A stretch of DNA of 64,000 nucleotides from Membranipora membranacea (GCA_914767715.1 OU612065.1:35588001-35652000); one strand, 5' to 3'; counted from the first letter of the stretch, positions 37,132 through 49,400 are shown. Translations and numbers: made by a program. The notes: a model not told the origin generated them from the letters alone.

Positions 37132-39784
37132 CCAGTGCAGGAGCGTGGAGATCTTATGAGTTAGGTGCTGTATGTGTATGTATCCATCATAAGTTGAGAT
37201 GAAAAAAAAACAATTTTGACATCTGACTAGCAATAGTACAGGCATGGGCGTTGTAGCATTTCTTAACTGCTTAGTAAAAATCAGAAGGTTGGGCTGGTCA
37301 TGAGGGTTGCAAGATGCCTAAAATCTTCATACTGAAGGTGTGATACAGCCTGGGAACTAGAATTCTAGTGGTCTCCTAAAAGAGCTCCCGAACAGTATGT
37401 TCAGCAAGCTGCCAAATCTGAAACTGCCATTAATCAGCCATTGGCATTGACACTTTGATCTTAGCACATACGCTGACAAGCCTGCATTACTTATTACATT
37501 ATTTGTTCAAAAACAAAGTAAATCATCTAAACAGACTCAAAACATCAAAAACAAAATGGAAAAGTTTTTACTGTGAATATGTGAAAATCATTAAAGGGCT
37601 ACATATAATGAATGCTAAAATTGGTCAACAAGAAATACATGCATCCACACAGGATTTATATACGTGGGCAAACTATTTTGGAAGGGCCACATTTGGATCG
37701 GACCCAACTCAAAAGTACACAGCATATCGTATATGTGTGCCTTGACCACACAGCTACAGTATAACACTTTCATAAGATTTGATCACGTGATTTTTTTAGA
37801 AATTGTTTAGCTTGTGATGTCAATGATGTGATCCATGACTGGTATATCCATAAATATTTTGTGATTTATTCTGTGATATCTCAAAAATGGATGCTCATAA
37901 CTTGAATTACAACCAGTCCTCTACACTTTGCTATATTGTTATTTAGCTGTTGACCTCCAAATAACATGGCTTGAAATAGCACAAGACTGACTAAGGGGGT
38001 AATTTACTAGGTAGCTTATATTTAATTTTATGGCATTTATAACAAGACATGACATGCCATGACATATATTTATTTGCTGACGGAAGATGTAAACAGCCGG
38101 AGACACCGGAAACAAAGATAAGGCTTATGGTTTGAAATGAAGAGCTTACTGATGAAGAAACTTCTAGGGATCAGAGGAGTTATCTTATCATAAGACTGTC
38201 AAACTGTTGACAAATTAGAATATACCTGGTAAAACTGCTGTGCTACTAAATTTCAACAAAATTTTGATTCAATGTCGTTAGAAGGAAGAAATAACAGAGA
38301 AAATACTGTTTTATACAATGCGGATTAGAGAGCCACATCGATTTTGCAATCGTTTTCTTAGACACTGTATTATTTGGTTATTATTGAAATATGACAAGAG
38401 ATTATCCAAAAACACCCAATAGCCCCCCCCCCCCGCAGCTTGTATGACAGAGCTTACACATAACATTCTTATGGCCTCATTGTTTGGTGTGTATAGCATT
38501 GAAGAATTCTTAGCGGAGACGCCTGCTGCCTGCTATTCGCGCCAAATCATAGAAAATCATTTATAACTTCACATCATTTCAGCAATTATGAAAAACCATA
38601 CACAATGTCATATTATCATGTCCCATTAAACTTTTGATGTAATTTTTCTAAGCTTATAAGTAGGATGAACTCAATCTTCAAGAAAATATTTCAGCTGTTG
38701 TAAAATAATCAACTACAATGATTAAAACAGCGATATCTTCCTCAGATCTTCACTAAATTAGCATAATGCAATCAAATAAAAATTTTAGAGTGTTAATGGT
38801 TGAGCTATTCACCATTCAATAGCTCGGCTGCTTTCGGTCTATATAATGATATATCATTGATATTAGTCGGGCCATTAACATTGCAAAAGTGTTTGCATTG
38901 ATGAAAGTGTTAACTTGCTTGCATTGACAAGAGTTTTTGGACTGTTAGACTTCGACTGTTTACAGAGCAGTAAATACACAGATGATAGCTTAGAATACTG
39001 TTTATCTTGACAAAAGAGTCATAAGTCAAAATTTTGGTTGTTCTCCTTGTGCGGTCATTGACCTGATCTCATTGGGAATTCCCAAAATTGCATTGTGGGA
39101 CACTCAAAGTGGGATTCCCAAAATTGCATTGAGGGATACTCACACATAAATGCATCCAGCATACACAAGTATTTTATATACGAGTGTTTTAAAGCTTATA
39201 AGGGTCTTAAACTACAAGAGAGGTAAGAAACTTGGGTAGGTACGGCCAAATAATCATTTGTTTATAGCTAGCGGTAATATCTACAGGTGTTCATTATGAC
39301 TACCTTAGTCAGCGAGCATAATAGGTGACATCTGCTAAATAGATTAGTTGTTTTATTTTTGAGAAGTGAAGTGACAGCCTTTGCTTCATCCCTCTCCAAC
39401 AAGGTCAGCAGAGGGCGTAACCTTTTCTTTAATTTAATCACACAGTAAGAATATATCTCTGGTGTTTCAATCAGTAGTTATAAATTGGCAGCAGCTTTTG
39501 TAAATTTGTGGTAGTTTGACATTGAAGGCTGGCGGCAATTTGACAAGTATTTACACAAGCACGATCTCAAGCTTATAGTTATAGAGACACTGTAACCAAG
39601 TCAGGTCACTGAAGTCATTGTAATGGGTAGAACCACGTTAGCCGTGCCCTCGCTTGATTGATCACCATTAGCCATAACATTTTTAGAAGAAAACTTCATA
39701 CTAGACAACATCTAAGTCAAAGTCACATGCAAAAGATTTTACCTCTTGAATAAGGGATCGTATCTAACTATCTCAGCTCTCGAC
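37132..39784. other. spacer between the SLC22 copies
   Basis: Duplicated upstream sequence of the transporter unit plus a family C repeat and a C14 run near 38427. No additional gene was recognised. Confidence 0.5.
37285..37475 (+). repeat. interspersed repeat, family C, plus orientation
   Basis: Shares with 43660-43865 a stretch including AGCAAGCTGCCA, GAAACTG, TAATCAGCCATTGG and TGACACTTTGATCTTAG, and with 42395-42645 in reverse complement. It lies between the two SLC22 copies. Confidence 0.7.
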
Positions 39785-42700
39785 ATGGCAGAGAAGACAG
39801 AAGATGATGGAGATAACTCGTTGGTAGGAGAGTTAGATGTGGATGATTATCTGCTGGTCGTTGGTAAGATGGGCAGATATCAGTGGATAACTACAACACT
39901 CATGGGATTATTCACTACTGTCTTTGCGGCACAAATGTTTTCCTCCATATTCACCCAGGCTACTCCAAAGTTCACGTATGTATATTAGATTTTTATATCC
40001 CATACTTTACTAGTCAAACTTTTGAGATGATGATATTCTTGGGAGCGTCCGCCTTTGGAACGCATTTGAGGTTTGGGTTTTCAAAAGGTCAATCTGTTAT
40101 AAGATGCAATACTGTTGCATGCTACATAGTTGAGTGCTGCTCTTCAGCATGCAAATTTTGAAAATCCTATTGTTGACTTACTATTCACACAGGCTACTCC
40201 ACAGTTCATGTACGTAGATTAGATTTTAATATCCACTGCTTTATACTACTTTTGAGATGATGTCACTTGAAGAAAAAACATATAAACTAGGAATGGGAAT
40301 GGGAATGGGAATGAGATAAGGTTTGGGTTATTCCCATGGTCAATCTGAGAAGCCACATCCACCATTCAAATTTTGGAGCTTGTTTATTGGAAATCCTGTT
40401 TCGTTCTTTGCCATGAACAGGACGTAGGTTGTATTTTTACTGTGCCCTGACTGCAAATGGGGGACAATTTGAGCAGTATATTCTCCGTCATAAAATGTGA
40501 AATTATTTTTACTAGCTTTTAGCAATCTGGCACTGGTAGCTGACAGTCAGATAACTAAGTCATCGCTCAATATACAACCTCGGCAGGGGGCTAGCGGGCA
40601 GCGTGGGGGATTATGGCTCTCTTCTTTTGAACGTAGCTGTCACTACAATTCTGAACAGTTTCACAGGATTGAATTGAGCGGAACTGCAGCCATTTCGGAT
40701 AATTTCTGATGATATCAGCGAAGTGGGATATCCATAGAGAGCATGTCAAAATCCAGTCTTAGCAGTCATTATAGGGAATTCTCGAAAATGGCCGTATGGG
40801 ATATTATGAAAATATAACTAAACCTACTCTTCATGTGCCAATTGACTCTCAAGCTTTCCCGACACGTGACACGTAAGTAGGGAAATTCAACAGCGAGTAT
40901 AATAATAAAATTATCACTTTTTTAAACTAATATGTGTTCTACAGGTGCAGTATTGAGAACTCAACTCAAGCTAGTTTGTCAGCACCAGGAAATTCAACGG
41001 CGTTTGACAGTCTGTGTCCTTCAGCGAATAGTTCCGAGTCCTGTGAGATGGTCATATACGATCAAACCTACTTTGATCACACTGTCGTAACCCAGGTAGG
41101 TTAGCTATCATGTGGATTTAGGGGAAACAATCGGGTTACAGTTCTTGAATTGTAACCCGATTGTTGCTGTAAGTACAATAATCTTTGCTGCATTATGTAC
41201 GGGTTTAGTTGTACATGATCAAAGCTAATCTGCTACTTTGAATTCAAGATCATCATTATTATCATGCCAATAAAATTTTTATTGACATGATAATAATTTT
41301 CTTCATGTGACAGCTGCAACACTAGCACCCTCAGAAAATGGCGTGCTTAAATCCAGCAAACTTCACCTGACTAACATTATACCTCACAACCAATGCTAGC
41401 CACCAGCTCACAATTCACATTCTCTAATTGAATTAAGTTTGTAGGCCTTGCGTTTTAAATGTGATTAAGATGACATCGTAACAAATTGACAGCACTTAAT
41501 GCATACTCCCACAAAACTTCTAGCGTGTCTTTGTTTTCTCATAGTTCGGTTTGGTGTGTGATGACGCCTACCTGAATACTATCCTGGGAGTAGGGTGGAT
41601 GATCAGCGGTGGTCTGGGACTGATCATCGGCGGAGTGCTTGCTGACAGGTTAGATCTTATCAATATAATCAGTAGACATGATATAGTCTATACTCCACAG
41701 ACATTGCTTCGACTCGAGAATGAAAGCAGAGAAATTGAACGAGACAACCATTGATATGGGGATCTCAGACTATTGAAACTAAGTTTTGTAAGCCTGGTCA
41801 TATGGTCACTTTTTAAAACAGAGAAGTGGCTGCAAGACAAGGCTTAAGTTTTGTGTATGTATTACTACAGGGATGACAACTAATACAAGATGTCAAACTT
41901 CACTTCAAAAAACCTGCTCAAAAAATCCTGGCTGAAACACAAGCAAGCTCACAGGATTTGGTTGTGTTCTTGAGTCAACACCAATGTGTATTAATCTATG
42001 TCTAAGGCTTACAGAAGAGCCTCCGATATTTGTCACAAAAATGATACTCGGAGAAAATAATATTGGTTTACTATTGTACCATCATTTACGTATTACAGGT
42101 ATGGGAGGAAACTGACAGCTATAATCAGCCTATTTGGTATGGGTATTGTAGGCTCAGTGTTATCTACATCAGTTAATATAACCATGTACATGATACTCAA
42201 ACTTCTACTTGGCCTCCTCGCACCTCTCGGGCTACAAGGAGGATGGAGCCTCAGTAAGTTTCTTTTTCTTTCGTATAAACTGCTTTACAAGTGATAATTA
42301 AAGAACAAATATGGTGGAGCTTCACAACTTTATTACTGAAGCACAAATCAATAGAATTTGCCTAATCTCTGACTGTACGCCATGTCCCTGGTATCGAAGA
42401 CAGTATGTATGTATTTCTCCGCCTAATGGCTAAGATCAAAGTGTCACTACCAATGGACGATTAGTGCCTGTTTCAGTTTCTGGCAGCTTGCTGCACACTC
42501 ACGATTAGGAGATCTTCCATGGAATCACCTCTAGGATACATTATATTTTTCGCAGATGTTTCACACTCTCAGTAAAAGGACTTCTTGCAACTTGCGTCCC
42601 TCTTTAGGGGCAGCCCACCCTCAGTTTTGTCATAAACAGGGTATGTACTGGTGATCTACAACAGGACCCTCGGAAAATGGTAGGGGCTAGCCTGTCTTGT

Positions 42701-45296
42701 CAAGCTTTGTTCGGTGATGGGGGGGGGGGGGGGGGGGGGTTAGGTTATGGCTAGGTAGGAGCATGACTTCAAGTCTTTTTGATAACTAAAGAATAGGATG
42801 GAATAGATTGTTTATAGAATAAGACTGAATTCTCTACACCATATTGTAGTATTTGAGAGTGTATCTACACACAACAGACCACATGTATCTAACACTATGG
42901 AGATATTCTGGGTTTTGGGGAGTGCGTCACTCTCCCTGACTGCGTATTTGCTTAGATCCTGGTGGCAGGTTCAGCTCCTCATCAGCGCACCATCTCTACT
43001 TGTCGGCATCGCCACCATCTGGTAGGTGGAATCCAGTGACTTAACAACTAGTCAGCATCAGTGCCCACTAAAACAGACAACCGACTCTGTAAAATGATCA
43101 ATTTTGAATGTAACAAGAGCATAGATAATGTAAGTAAAGTACACGTACCTGTAATTATGGAATGTATTTACTTTTCAATTGTAGGTATGTTCATGAGAGT
43201 CCACATTGGCTGAAGAAGTCAGGACAGCAAAAGAAAGCTTTGGAGGTTTTAAGAAGAATAGGAAAAATGAATAAGGTTGATATGTCAGCTCTTGAGAGTA
43301 GCGATGTGATGGAAACAATAAACCCGTTCACTAAAAACGGCAGTGACAAGGCAGGAGAAGAGAAGCCAGAAGATGAACGAGGATGCAGATCATTCCTTGA
43401 TATCGCTAGAAAGTATCACAGATTACTGGTCCATTTTCTTATCATTTCTTTCGGATGGTAAGTTCTGACCTTCATTTGGTTGTTCATATATAGATACTAT
43501 AGAATAGATGATAAGTCTTGACGCCCCTTAAGCCCTGCTCATGTAGGATGTTATCATCTTATCTTAAACATAAATTCAACAAAGACTATGAAACTTTAAA
43601 TTCCCCTCCGGAATAAAAGTGCTCCATTGACCTGCAGAGGCCCTGTTTATGACAATAAAGAGGGTGGGCTGCCCCTAAAGAGGGACGCAAGTTGCCCGAA
43701 GTCCTCGTACTGAGAGTGTGATACATCCTAGTAAACTAGAATGCATCCTAGAGTTGAGGCCATGGTGGACCTCCTTATCGTGAGTGTGCAGCAAGCTGCC
43801 AGAAACTGAAACAGGCACTAATCAGCCATTGGACATGACACTTTGATCTTAGCCAATAGGCCAAGAAGCGATCTTAGCCAATAGGCTATATACCGATGGA
43901 ATACCCCAATATGTGTATGAGCAATCGGCAGATTATGTAGTTGTTAGGCTCGCTACGTATATCAATGTTGCCACAGATTTTTTTCTCATATAATGATGAA
44001 ACAGTGGTTTAAACCAAAGGTATATCACCCAAAAAATGTCGCTATATATATATAAATATACACTACATTGAATGTTTCCCCTACGCTGTGGTGCAGAATT
44101 GTTTGGAGGTTGTCCGCCTTTACTCAGGAGGCAGATTATTCTCGTACATTTTATCTTTGTAGGCTCTCTTGTGCTTTAAGCTACTATGCCCTATCATATG
44201 GTGTTGACCAGTTGGGAGGAAACATATTCGTGAACAACTTTATCATGTGTATTGTGGAAGGATTGGCTTATGTGGCCTGCTATGTGATAGCCTGGTGGGG
44301 AAGAAAATGGCCGTGCGTGGGATCATTTATGCTGGCTGGAGTTTCGCTACTCTGCTCCTTGCTACTAGACCTTAGCACTTCAGGTAAAAATCAATAAGAA
44401 CAAAATTCAGAATGCGAGAACTAGTAACTGATGAAAGGATGATCAAGAGTTTATGTGAATGTTGAGCCACACTTTTCCTTTGCTCAGCTCTGATGAATAT
44501 ACCCATCTATCTATACTGTAGGTTCAGCATCGACTATAGTGTTAAGTATGGTGGGTAAGTTTGCAGTATCAGCAGCCTGGCAGATAATGATAGTTTGGCA
44601 GTCGGAACTCTACCCAACCTTACAGAGGTGTGGACTATCATCGATTAACTCGCTGGTCAGTCGAGTAGGCGGATTCATGGCTCCTTTCTTACTTGATCTG
44701 GTAAGTTACATAATGGCCACTGCTATTTTCATCACCGGACAAATCATGTTGAATCTTTCAGCAGTCATGACTCATATTTTGTGTGATAACTGACTTAACT
44801 GCGCTGTTTAGTCACCAGGCAATGTTTTATCAATTCAAAATCAGTTTATTTATGATAAAAAACTCATAATTTGAAGTTTAAGGCTGTCCCATTCTACAAA
44901 CCTTATGACCGATATTTATTTTACAGTCTAAACTCACAGATTTTACAAACGTAGAAGCCATATTGCCATCTATAATGGTGGTGCTTATGATCGGTTCAGG
45001 ATTACTCTTTATCATTCTACCTGAGACAAATAAATGTAAACTACCTCAGAATATGGCTGAAGCTAACCAGAGCAGGTAAGCTGTGAGCCTGTGGATCAGG
45101 GTTTAATTGTGTTTCAAATTCATGTTGGACTATTTTGAATCCTGGCTGCTTGGTAGTTCCGTGTGCAAAAACATGATACTCAAATAATCTATGTACATTA
45201 TATATATATTACTTTTTTCGGAAATAGCAATTTACAGATATTCCATCTACCTCTTTTAATCCAGTCAGTTTCATTTGCAGTTTCAAACCAGCGTAG
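39785..45296 (+). CDS. SLC22-type organic ion transporter, copy 2, intact
   Basis: Ten exons join in phase to 536 codons, the usual SLC22 length: 39785-39975, 40945-41095, 41545-41648, 42099-42253, 42850-43021, 43185-43457, 44163-44383, 44522-44700, 44927-45075, 45281-45296. A plasma-membrane facilitator with 12 predicted helices. Order: cytosolic N-terminus and TM1 (exon 1); large extracellular loop with several Cys and an NST site (exon 2); VVTQFGLVCDD (the family's TIV.E..LVC motif); GGVLADRYGRK; LLRSWWQVQLLISAP around TM5-6; WYVHESPHWLKK and a long charged central loop (exon 6); IVWQSELYPTLQR (exon 8); ILPETNKCKLPQ at the C-terminus (exon 9). The last exon adds only five residues. The start at 39785 is the ATG conserved with copy 1. 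The substrate (cation, anion or carnitine-like) cannot be told from sequence. Confidence 0.9.
40183..40263 (+). repeat. partial duplication of SLC22 exon-1 end inside its own intron 1
   Basis: This stretch repeats 39950-40031, covering the exon 1 tail (CAGGCTACTCCA, CAGTTCA), the donor region and the following intron start (TTTTGAGATGATG). The donor is altered (ATGTACG), so it is probably not used. Confidence 0.7.
40286..40313. repeat. (GGGAAT)n microsatellite
   Basis: About four GGGAAT units in SLC22 copy 2 intron 1. Confidence 0.8.
41127..41164. repeat. 14-bp hairpin in SLC22 copy 2 intron 2
   Basis: ACAATCGGGTTACA and its exact reverse complement TGTAACCCGATTGT surround a 10-nt loop. Confidence 0.85.
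41250..41302. repeat. second hairpin in SLC22 copy 2 intron 2
   Basis: ATTATTATCATG..CAATAAA is mirrored by TTTATTG.CATGATAATAAT, with about 19 paired bases per arm and a very short loop. It lies about 90 bp right of the 41127 hairpin and is absent at the matching place in copy 1. Confidence 0.75.
42395..42645 (-). repeat. family C repeat, inverted copy in intron 4 of SLC22 copy 2
   Basis: Reverse complement of 43640-43865 over roughly 230 bp. Examples of paired blocks: ACTTGCGTCCCTCTTTAGGG with its complement near 43680, and TCTGGCAGCTTGCTGCACAC with its complement near 43790. The two copies flank exons 5 and 6. Confidence 0.85.
42719..42740. repeat. poly(G) run, about 22 G
   Basis: An uninterrupted run of about 22 G in SLC22 copy 2 intron 4. 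The exact length is prone to sequencing error. Confidence 0.8.
43640..43865 (+). repeat. family C repeat in intron 6 of SLC22 copy 2
   Basis: Plus-oriented copy, pairing with 42395-42645 and similar to 37285-37475. It carries GGGTGGGCTGCCCC, AGGGACGCAAGTTGC and AATCAGCCATTGGACATGAC. Confidence 0.85.
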
Positions 45297-46437
45297 AGGA
45301 GTAGAGATATTAAACTATGGAGGCTGTCTCTATATCTAAACGTCATTGGTTGAGCTGTGCAATTCACGTAACTGTACAAAGTACATACGTGAAACCTTAA
45401 GTGGAGAAAGCAAAAGATTTCATTTCCAAGTGTATTGGTAGATATAATGACTAGTGAAGAAATAAAGCATGTCATCAATGTTTTTCTATATTTTATACTT
45501 TTTTATACCTTGATTGAATAATATCCTCAATAGACAGTTTCGTGTAGACCATATTGGTTAAAACACATTATAAACAACTTGGAATACTTTTACTAACAAG
45601 CTCAAGTAATAAATAACTCACACTGAGTGTATACCTTTGCATTGTCCTCTCTTTTAACCAAAAATAGGTACCAACAGAATCTCCACCTATCAGATATACA
45701 CCTGCTAATAGTGTGATCTCGTAATCAGTGCGCTGATTACCCTGTGTTAGCCTAGTCAAGGACCGGATAGGGGTGTGTGAGTTTAGAGAGAACAAAATGT
45801 GTTGTCTTTTATTTCTTGGATGTCACCCAAAACTGTAAGCATTATTTGCTTATATAATTATAATTTATGCAAAATCAAACACTTGAATTGTGATAAAAAA
45901 TCTGAAATTGAGGTTTTCAGATGTTCGATGACAATGATGGTAAGATAATCACACCTGTTACGATCATATTGCAGAAAAGTAAAAACTGTATTCTTTTCCA
46001 AATAAAACACTCCATGCAAGACATATGCGATCAATCTCGTTGTCTGATTTCCTGTCAGCTTTGACACGTTAACATATGGCAGCACACTCAAATAAGGATG
46101 TAGTGCAAAATGCACAGTAGAGCCATGTCTTCAGCCCCCAAGTTTGACAACTATGTTGATCATGATGTAAGTACGATCCTATTCTGTTGTAAAACACAGG
46201 GTTCTGAAATCCAAATTAGGAAACAGAAAGGGTGACACCAAATTAAGAGTTGTCTACTACCAACTCGGCCTGCCTTAGTTTGCAGCCTAAGCGGCCAGAA
46301 ATCATTGCATCGGTCACATCGAAATTGGATTTAGCACAGCTATTACACTACTGTTCGGCTTCCTTTTACCTGGCAACATAATTTTCCTTCATTCATTTTG
46401 ATTGATGAGTCATTTGCATGGTTCAGTGAACTTTTAG
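45297..46437. other. spacer between SLC22 copy 2 and GlyRS
   Basis: About 1.1 kb. Two minus-strand open stretches (45640-45760 and 45955-46110) and one plus-strand ATG-plus-donor (46125-46166) look exon-like but cannot be assembled into a recognised gene; see findings. Confidence 0.5.
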
Positions 46438-46464
46438 ATGATACTTTATGAGAGGACCTGCTAG
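46438..46464 (+). promoter_or_regulatory. short upstream ORF overlapping the GlyRS leader start
   Basis: ATG at 46438 starts an eight-codon frame ending in TAG at 46462-46464. It is out of frame with, and overlaps, the first GlyRS ATG at 46448. If transcribed it would lower initiation at 46448 and could favour the internal cytosolic start at 46793. Whether the mRNA includes 46438 is not known; a CTTTTAG acceptor-like sequence ends exactly before it. Confidence 0.4.
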
Positions 46465-49400
46465 TAATCTGATTTTTACATTGTGGGGAACCTCAAGGTA
46501 TCACCTTAAGAATACAACCAATCGATATTTCAGTGCACAGAGGCAGCTTATTTCAGCAGCATCCTTGTCACAACTGCACTCCTGCAGGTCTTCTTTGAAA
46601 CAACCTGATCTTGCATCAGACAGTAATTATCTGATCAGCAGTTGCCTGGGGTTACACCCCTCGTCACGTGGCACCAATTTCAAGTTATCTGTTGGCTACT
46701 CAACTGGTAGTAGTTCAAATAACTGGGGCTCTAAGAGGAGACTAACATATCCTAAACTTTTTGAAAAGCAGTTTGACAGACGAGCATTTGAGATGTCTAC
46801 TGAGGAACAGGAAAAGCAGTTGGCTCCTCTGAGGAATGCTGTCAAATCACAGGTGAGTTAGACAAATTTCCTCCTGTGAACAAGGGGGGGGGGCAGGACT
46901 TCAATCTCTGATGCTTAAAGAGTGAACGGCATGCTCTAAAAACTGGGTACTTGGAAAAGATATCACAGTGCAACGTGATTAACTAACGGCAACCCTTTCA
47001 TTTCTTTCATGTTCAGACATGCCATTTATTCCGCTCAACTAAACTCAAACACAGACAGCAGGTCACTGACAGTTGATTTGATGAGTTGCAGCCTTGTGTG
47101 TGTGTGGTTTGTGTTTGTTGTGGTGAAGATGGGAAGCTGTGCCAATTGCGTTGCTCAGATGAGTCACTTCTCATTGGTCTGACCAATGAGAGAGAAGTGA
47201 CTCACCTGAGCAACGCAATTGGCGGGTACAGAAGCTGCGCAGCCGCGAAAACTTGGTTCATGCACAGCTTCACATCTTCACCACAACAAACACAAACCAC
47301 ACACACACAAGGCTGCAACTCATCAAATCAACTGTCAGTGACCTGCTGTCTATGAATCAAGCATGCGCATGATACTACATGCGGTTCTGGCCTGCCTCTA
47401 CACCGACGCCTTTTGGACTAGATGTATGAGAAACATGAGATTCGCATTGGTGATGTTCATGACTACACAAATTCATACAATGAACTAGTGTGCACTGATA
47501 ATTTAATCGCTCCAAAGCAACAAATAGAGCATGTGGACGCAAACCCTATTGAATAGCACATCAGTAAATCAGTGTTATATAAAGTGTGAAACAAGAATAC
47601 GCATAGGGGCCTACTGCGATATTAGGGTTAGAGTTGTTTCATCCTGTGACTAACATGCTACCCAAGAACATTTACTGCCAATCATTCCCTATAAAGTATA
47701 TACCAAATCATTCATGCTGATTTGCAGGGAGACATTGTTAGACAAATGAAGGCAGAAAAACTAGATGCTGTCACAATAAAAGGAGCTGTCACTGAACTCA
47801 AAGCTCGTATCAAAGCTTTAGAAATCAAGGTAAGTACAACTTCATGTATTGATAATGCTGAGAGATTCTCATTTTTGTTTAAGTTTTAGAGTCATCATTG
47901 AGGTAGTGCCACCAAATATGTTGATGTGTATATAATTAATATATCGTACAAAACCATTATGTTTGTTACAATATCTCTATCAAATCGAACATAAAAATTC
48001 CCAAATCTAACACAGTATTGGGGGTATTTTTATCCATCTAATTTAAATTGAAAAAACCTTCTCAGAGGCTGTAGGTTAAACAATGAATTGTAGCCCCCAT
48101 GAGGAATGGTCTACTCTACAAGCACCATTTTATATTATTTGCTGAAGACTTCCGATTTCACGTCATATATGATGTATTTTCTTATACTATAACACTCTAA
48201 CTCATCAGCGTAACGGTTAATCTACTTCAGGAGTTAGAGTTACAGCCACAGGAAGCTGCTTTTGACAGAATGAAGATGGAGGACCTACTCAAACAGAAGT
48301 TCTTCTATGACATTGCTTTCTCCATCTATGGAGGTATGCGTACTGTTCAATTAGAGAGGCTGCCTATATCCCCTTGAGGTTACCAATGTATTGGCTCTGA
48401 TTGGCTGGTGGGTGTGAGAGCCAATGTTAGGTCCAATGGTTTGTTCCTGGAAGAACCTAATGATATAAAGTGAATTTGATAATAATTTAGATGCACTTTC
48501 ATTATATATCTAGGTGCTTTCAGTTATATTTCCTTTGCTCTCTCTCCAACCAAACAGCCAATCATATCAGAGCTCTCCAACCAAACAGCCAATTATATCA
48601 GAGCCAACCCATTGGGTACCTAGAGGAATAAACTTTTCACAGGAGGAAAAGTTTGGCTTTTCTTTTGAAAATTTATTGCTTCCTAATATTACTCAACCTC
48701 ATAATATTGCCTAAATTCCCACTGTTACTAGCTAAGATCGGTGCTAACATCAATCCCACCAAAATAGTTCAGCTAAACTCAGCCTAATACTTACTCTCCA
48801 GGGAATTTCATTCTGTCACTAACTTAGTGGCAACAGCATCCAATTTCTCTTCAAGCAAGCTGTTTAGTTCTCTTAAGCAAGCAAGCAAGAACAGAAAATT
48901 AGAACTCCGCTGAGATCCATTGTATGGGAAGACGATGTTCCCACCATGATTTCATTTGACCCAATATAAGCCAAAATGTCACAATAACTATAATGCAGAC
49001 AACACCTTTTTGGTCTTACCAGTGCTTCAGTTTCCAGTTATGCGAAAGTATTCATAACATATTAGCAACATGCTGCCTCACCTATACTGTTTTACTGTGA
49101 TTTGAGTCCAAGCATTGTGTGAGGTGAACACAGGGAGGGTATCCCCATCTCAACCTATACAGTCTACAAACAATTTCCTACCGCTGCAATTTGGAGTTGT
49201 GCTCTCTCTGATCATATGATTCAGAGAGTGGATAACTTTTTCTTTGGTATTGCGCTGAATTTGAATTTGACTCGAGAATAAAATTAATATCCCTACAATA
49301 AACCCTAATGAATTAGATATTAGCTAGTATATAGTTGAGCAATTTTGGGGTGAATTAGTGATAGTGTACACTAAATTTTGGCTTATTGAGGTGAGAGTAT

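Larger units (their letters stand above)
29200..37150 (+). repeat. segmental tandem duplication, left unit
   Basis: This unit and 37200-45300 share collinear sequence well beyond the exons. Matches include the upstream region around 29340-29600 (counterpart 37200-38010), the upstream and promoter region 30300-31170 (counterpart 38700-39784), all ten exons and the downstream region to about 37130 (counterpart 45290). The offset drifts from about 7.9 to 8.6 kb, showing many later indels and insertions in introns. Confidence 0.85.
37200..45300 (+). repeat. segmental tandem duplication, right unit
   Basis: Collinear counterpart of 29200-37150, same orientation. It includes the intact SLC22 gene and about 2.5 kb of upstream sequence. 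Introns differ by repeat insertions (for example the inverted-repeat pair around exons 5-6 and hairpins in intron 2). Confidence 0.85.

Noticed and set aside
47086-47355. 89-codon open frame on the plus strand
   Set aside because: It lies entirely in a foldback repeat within GlyRS intron 1 and has no protein-like features.
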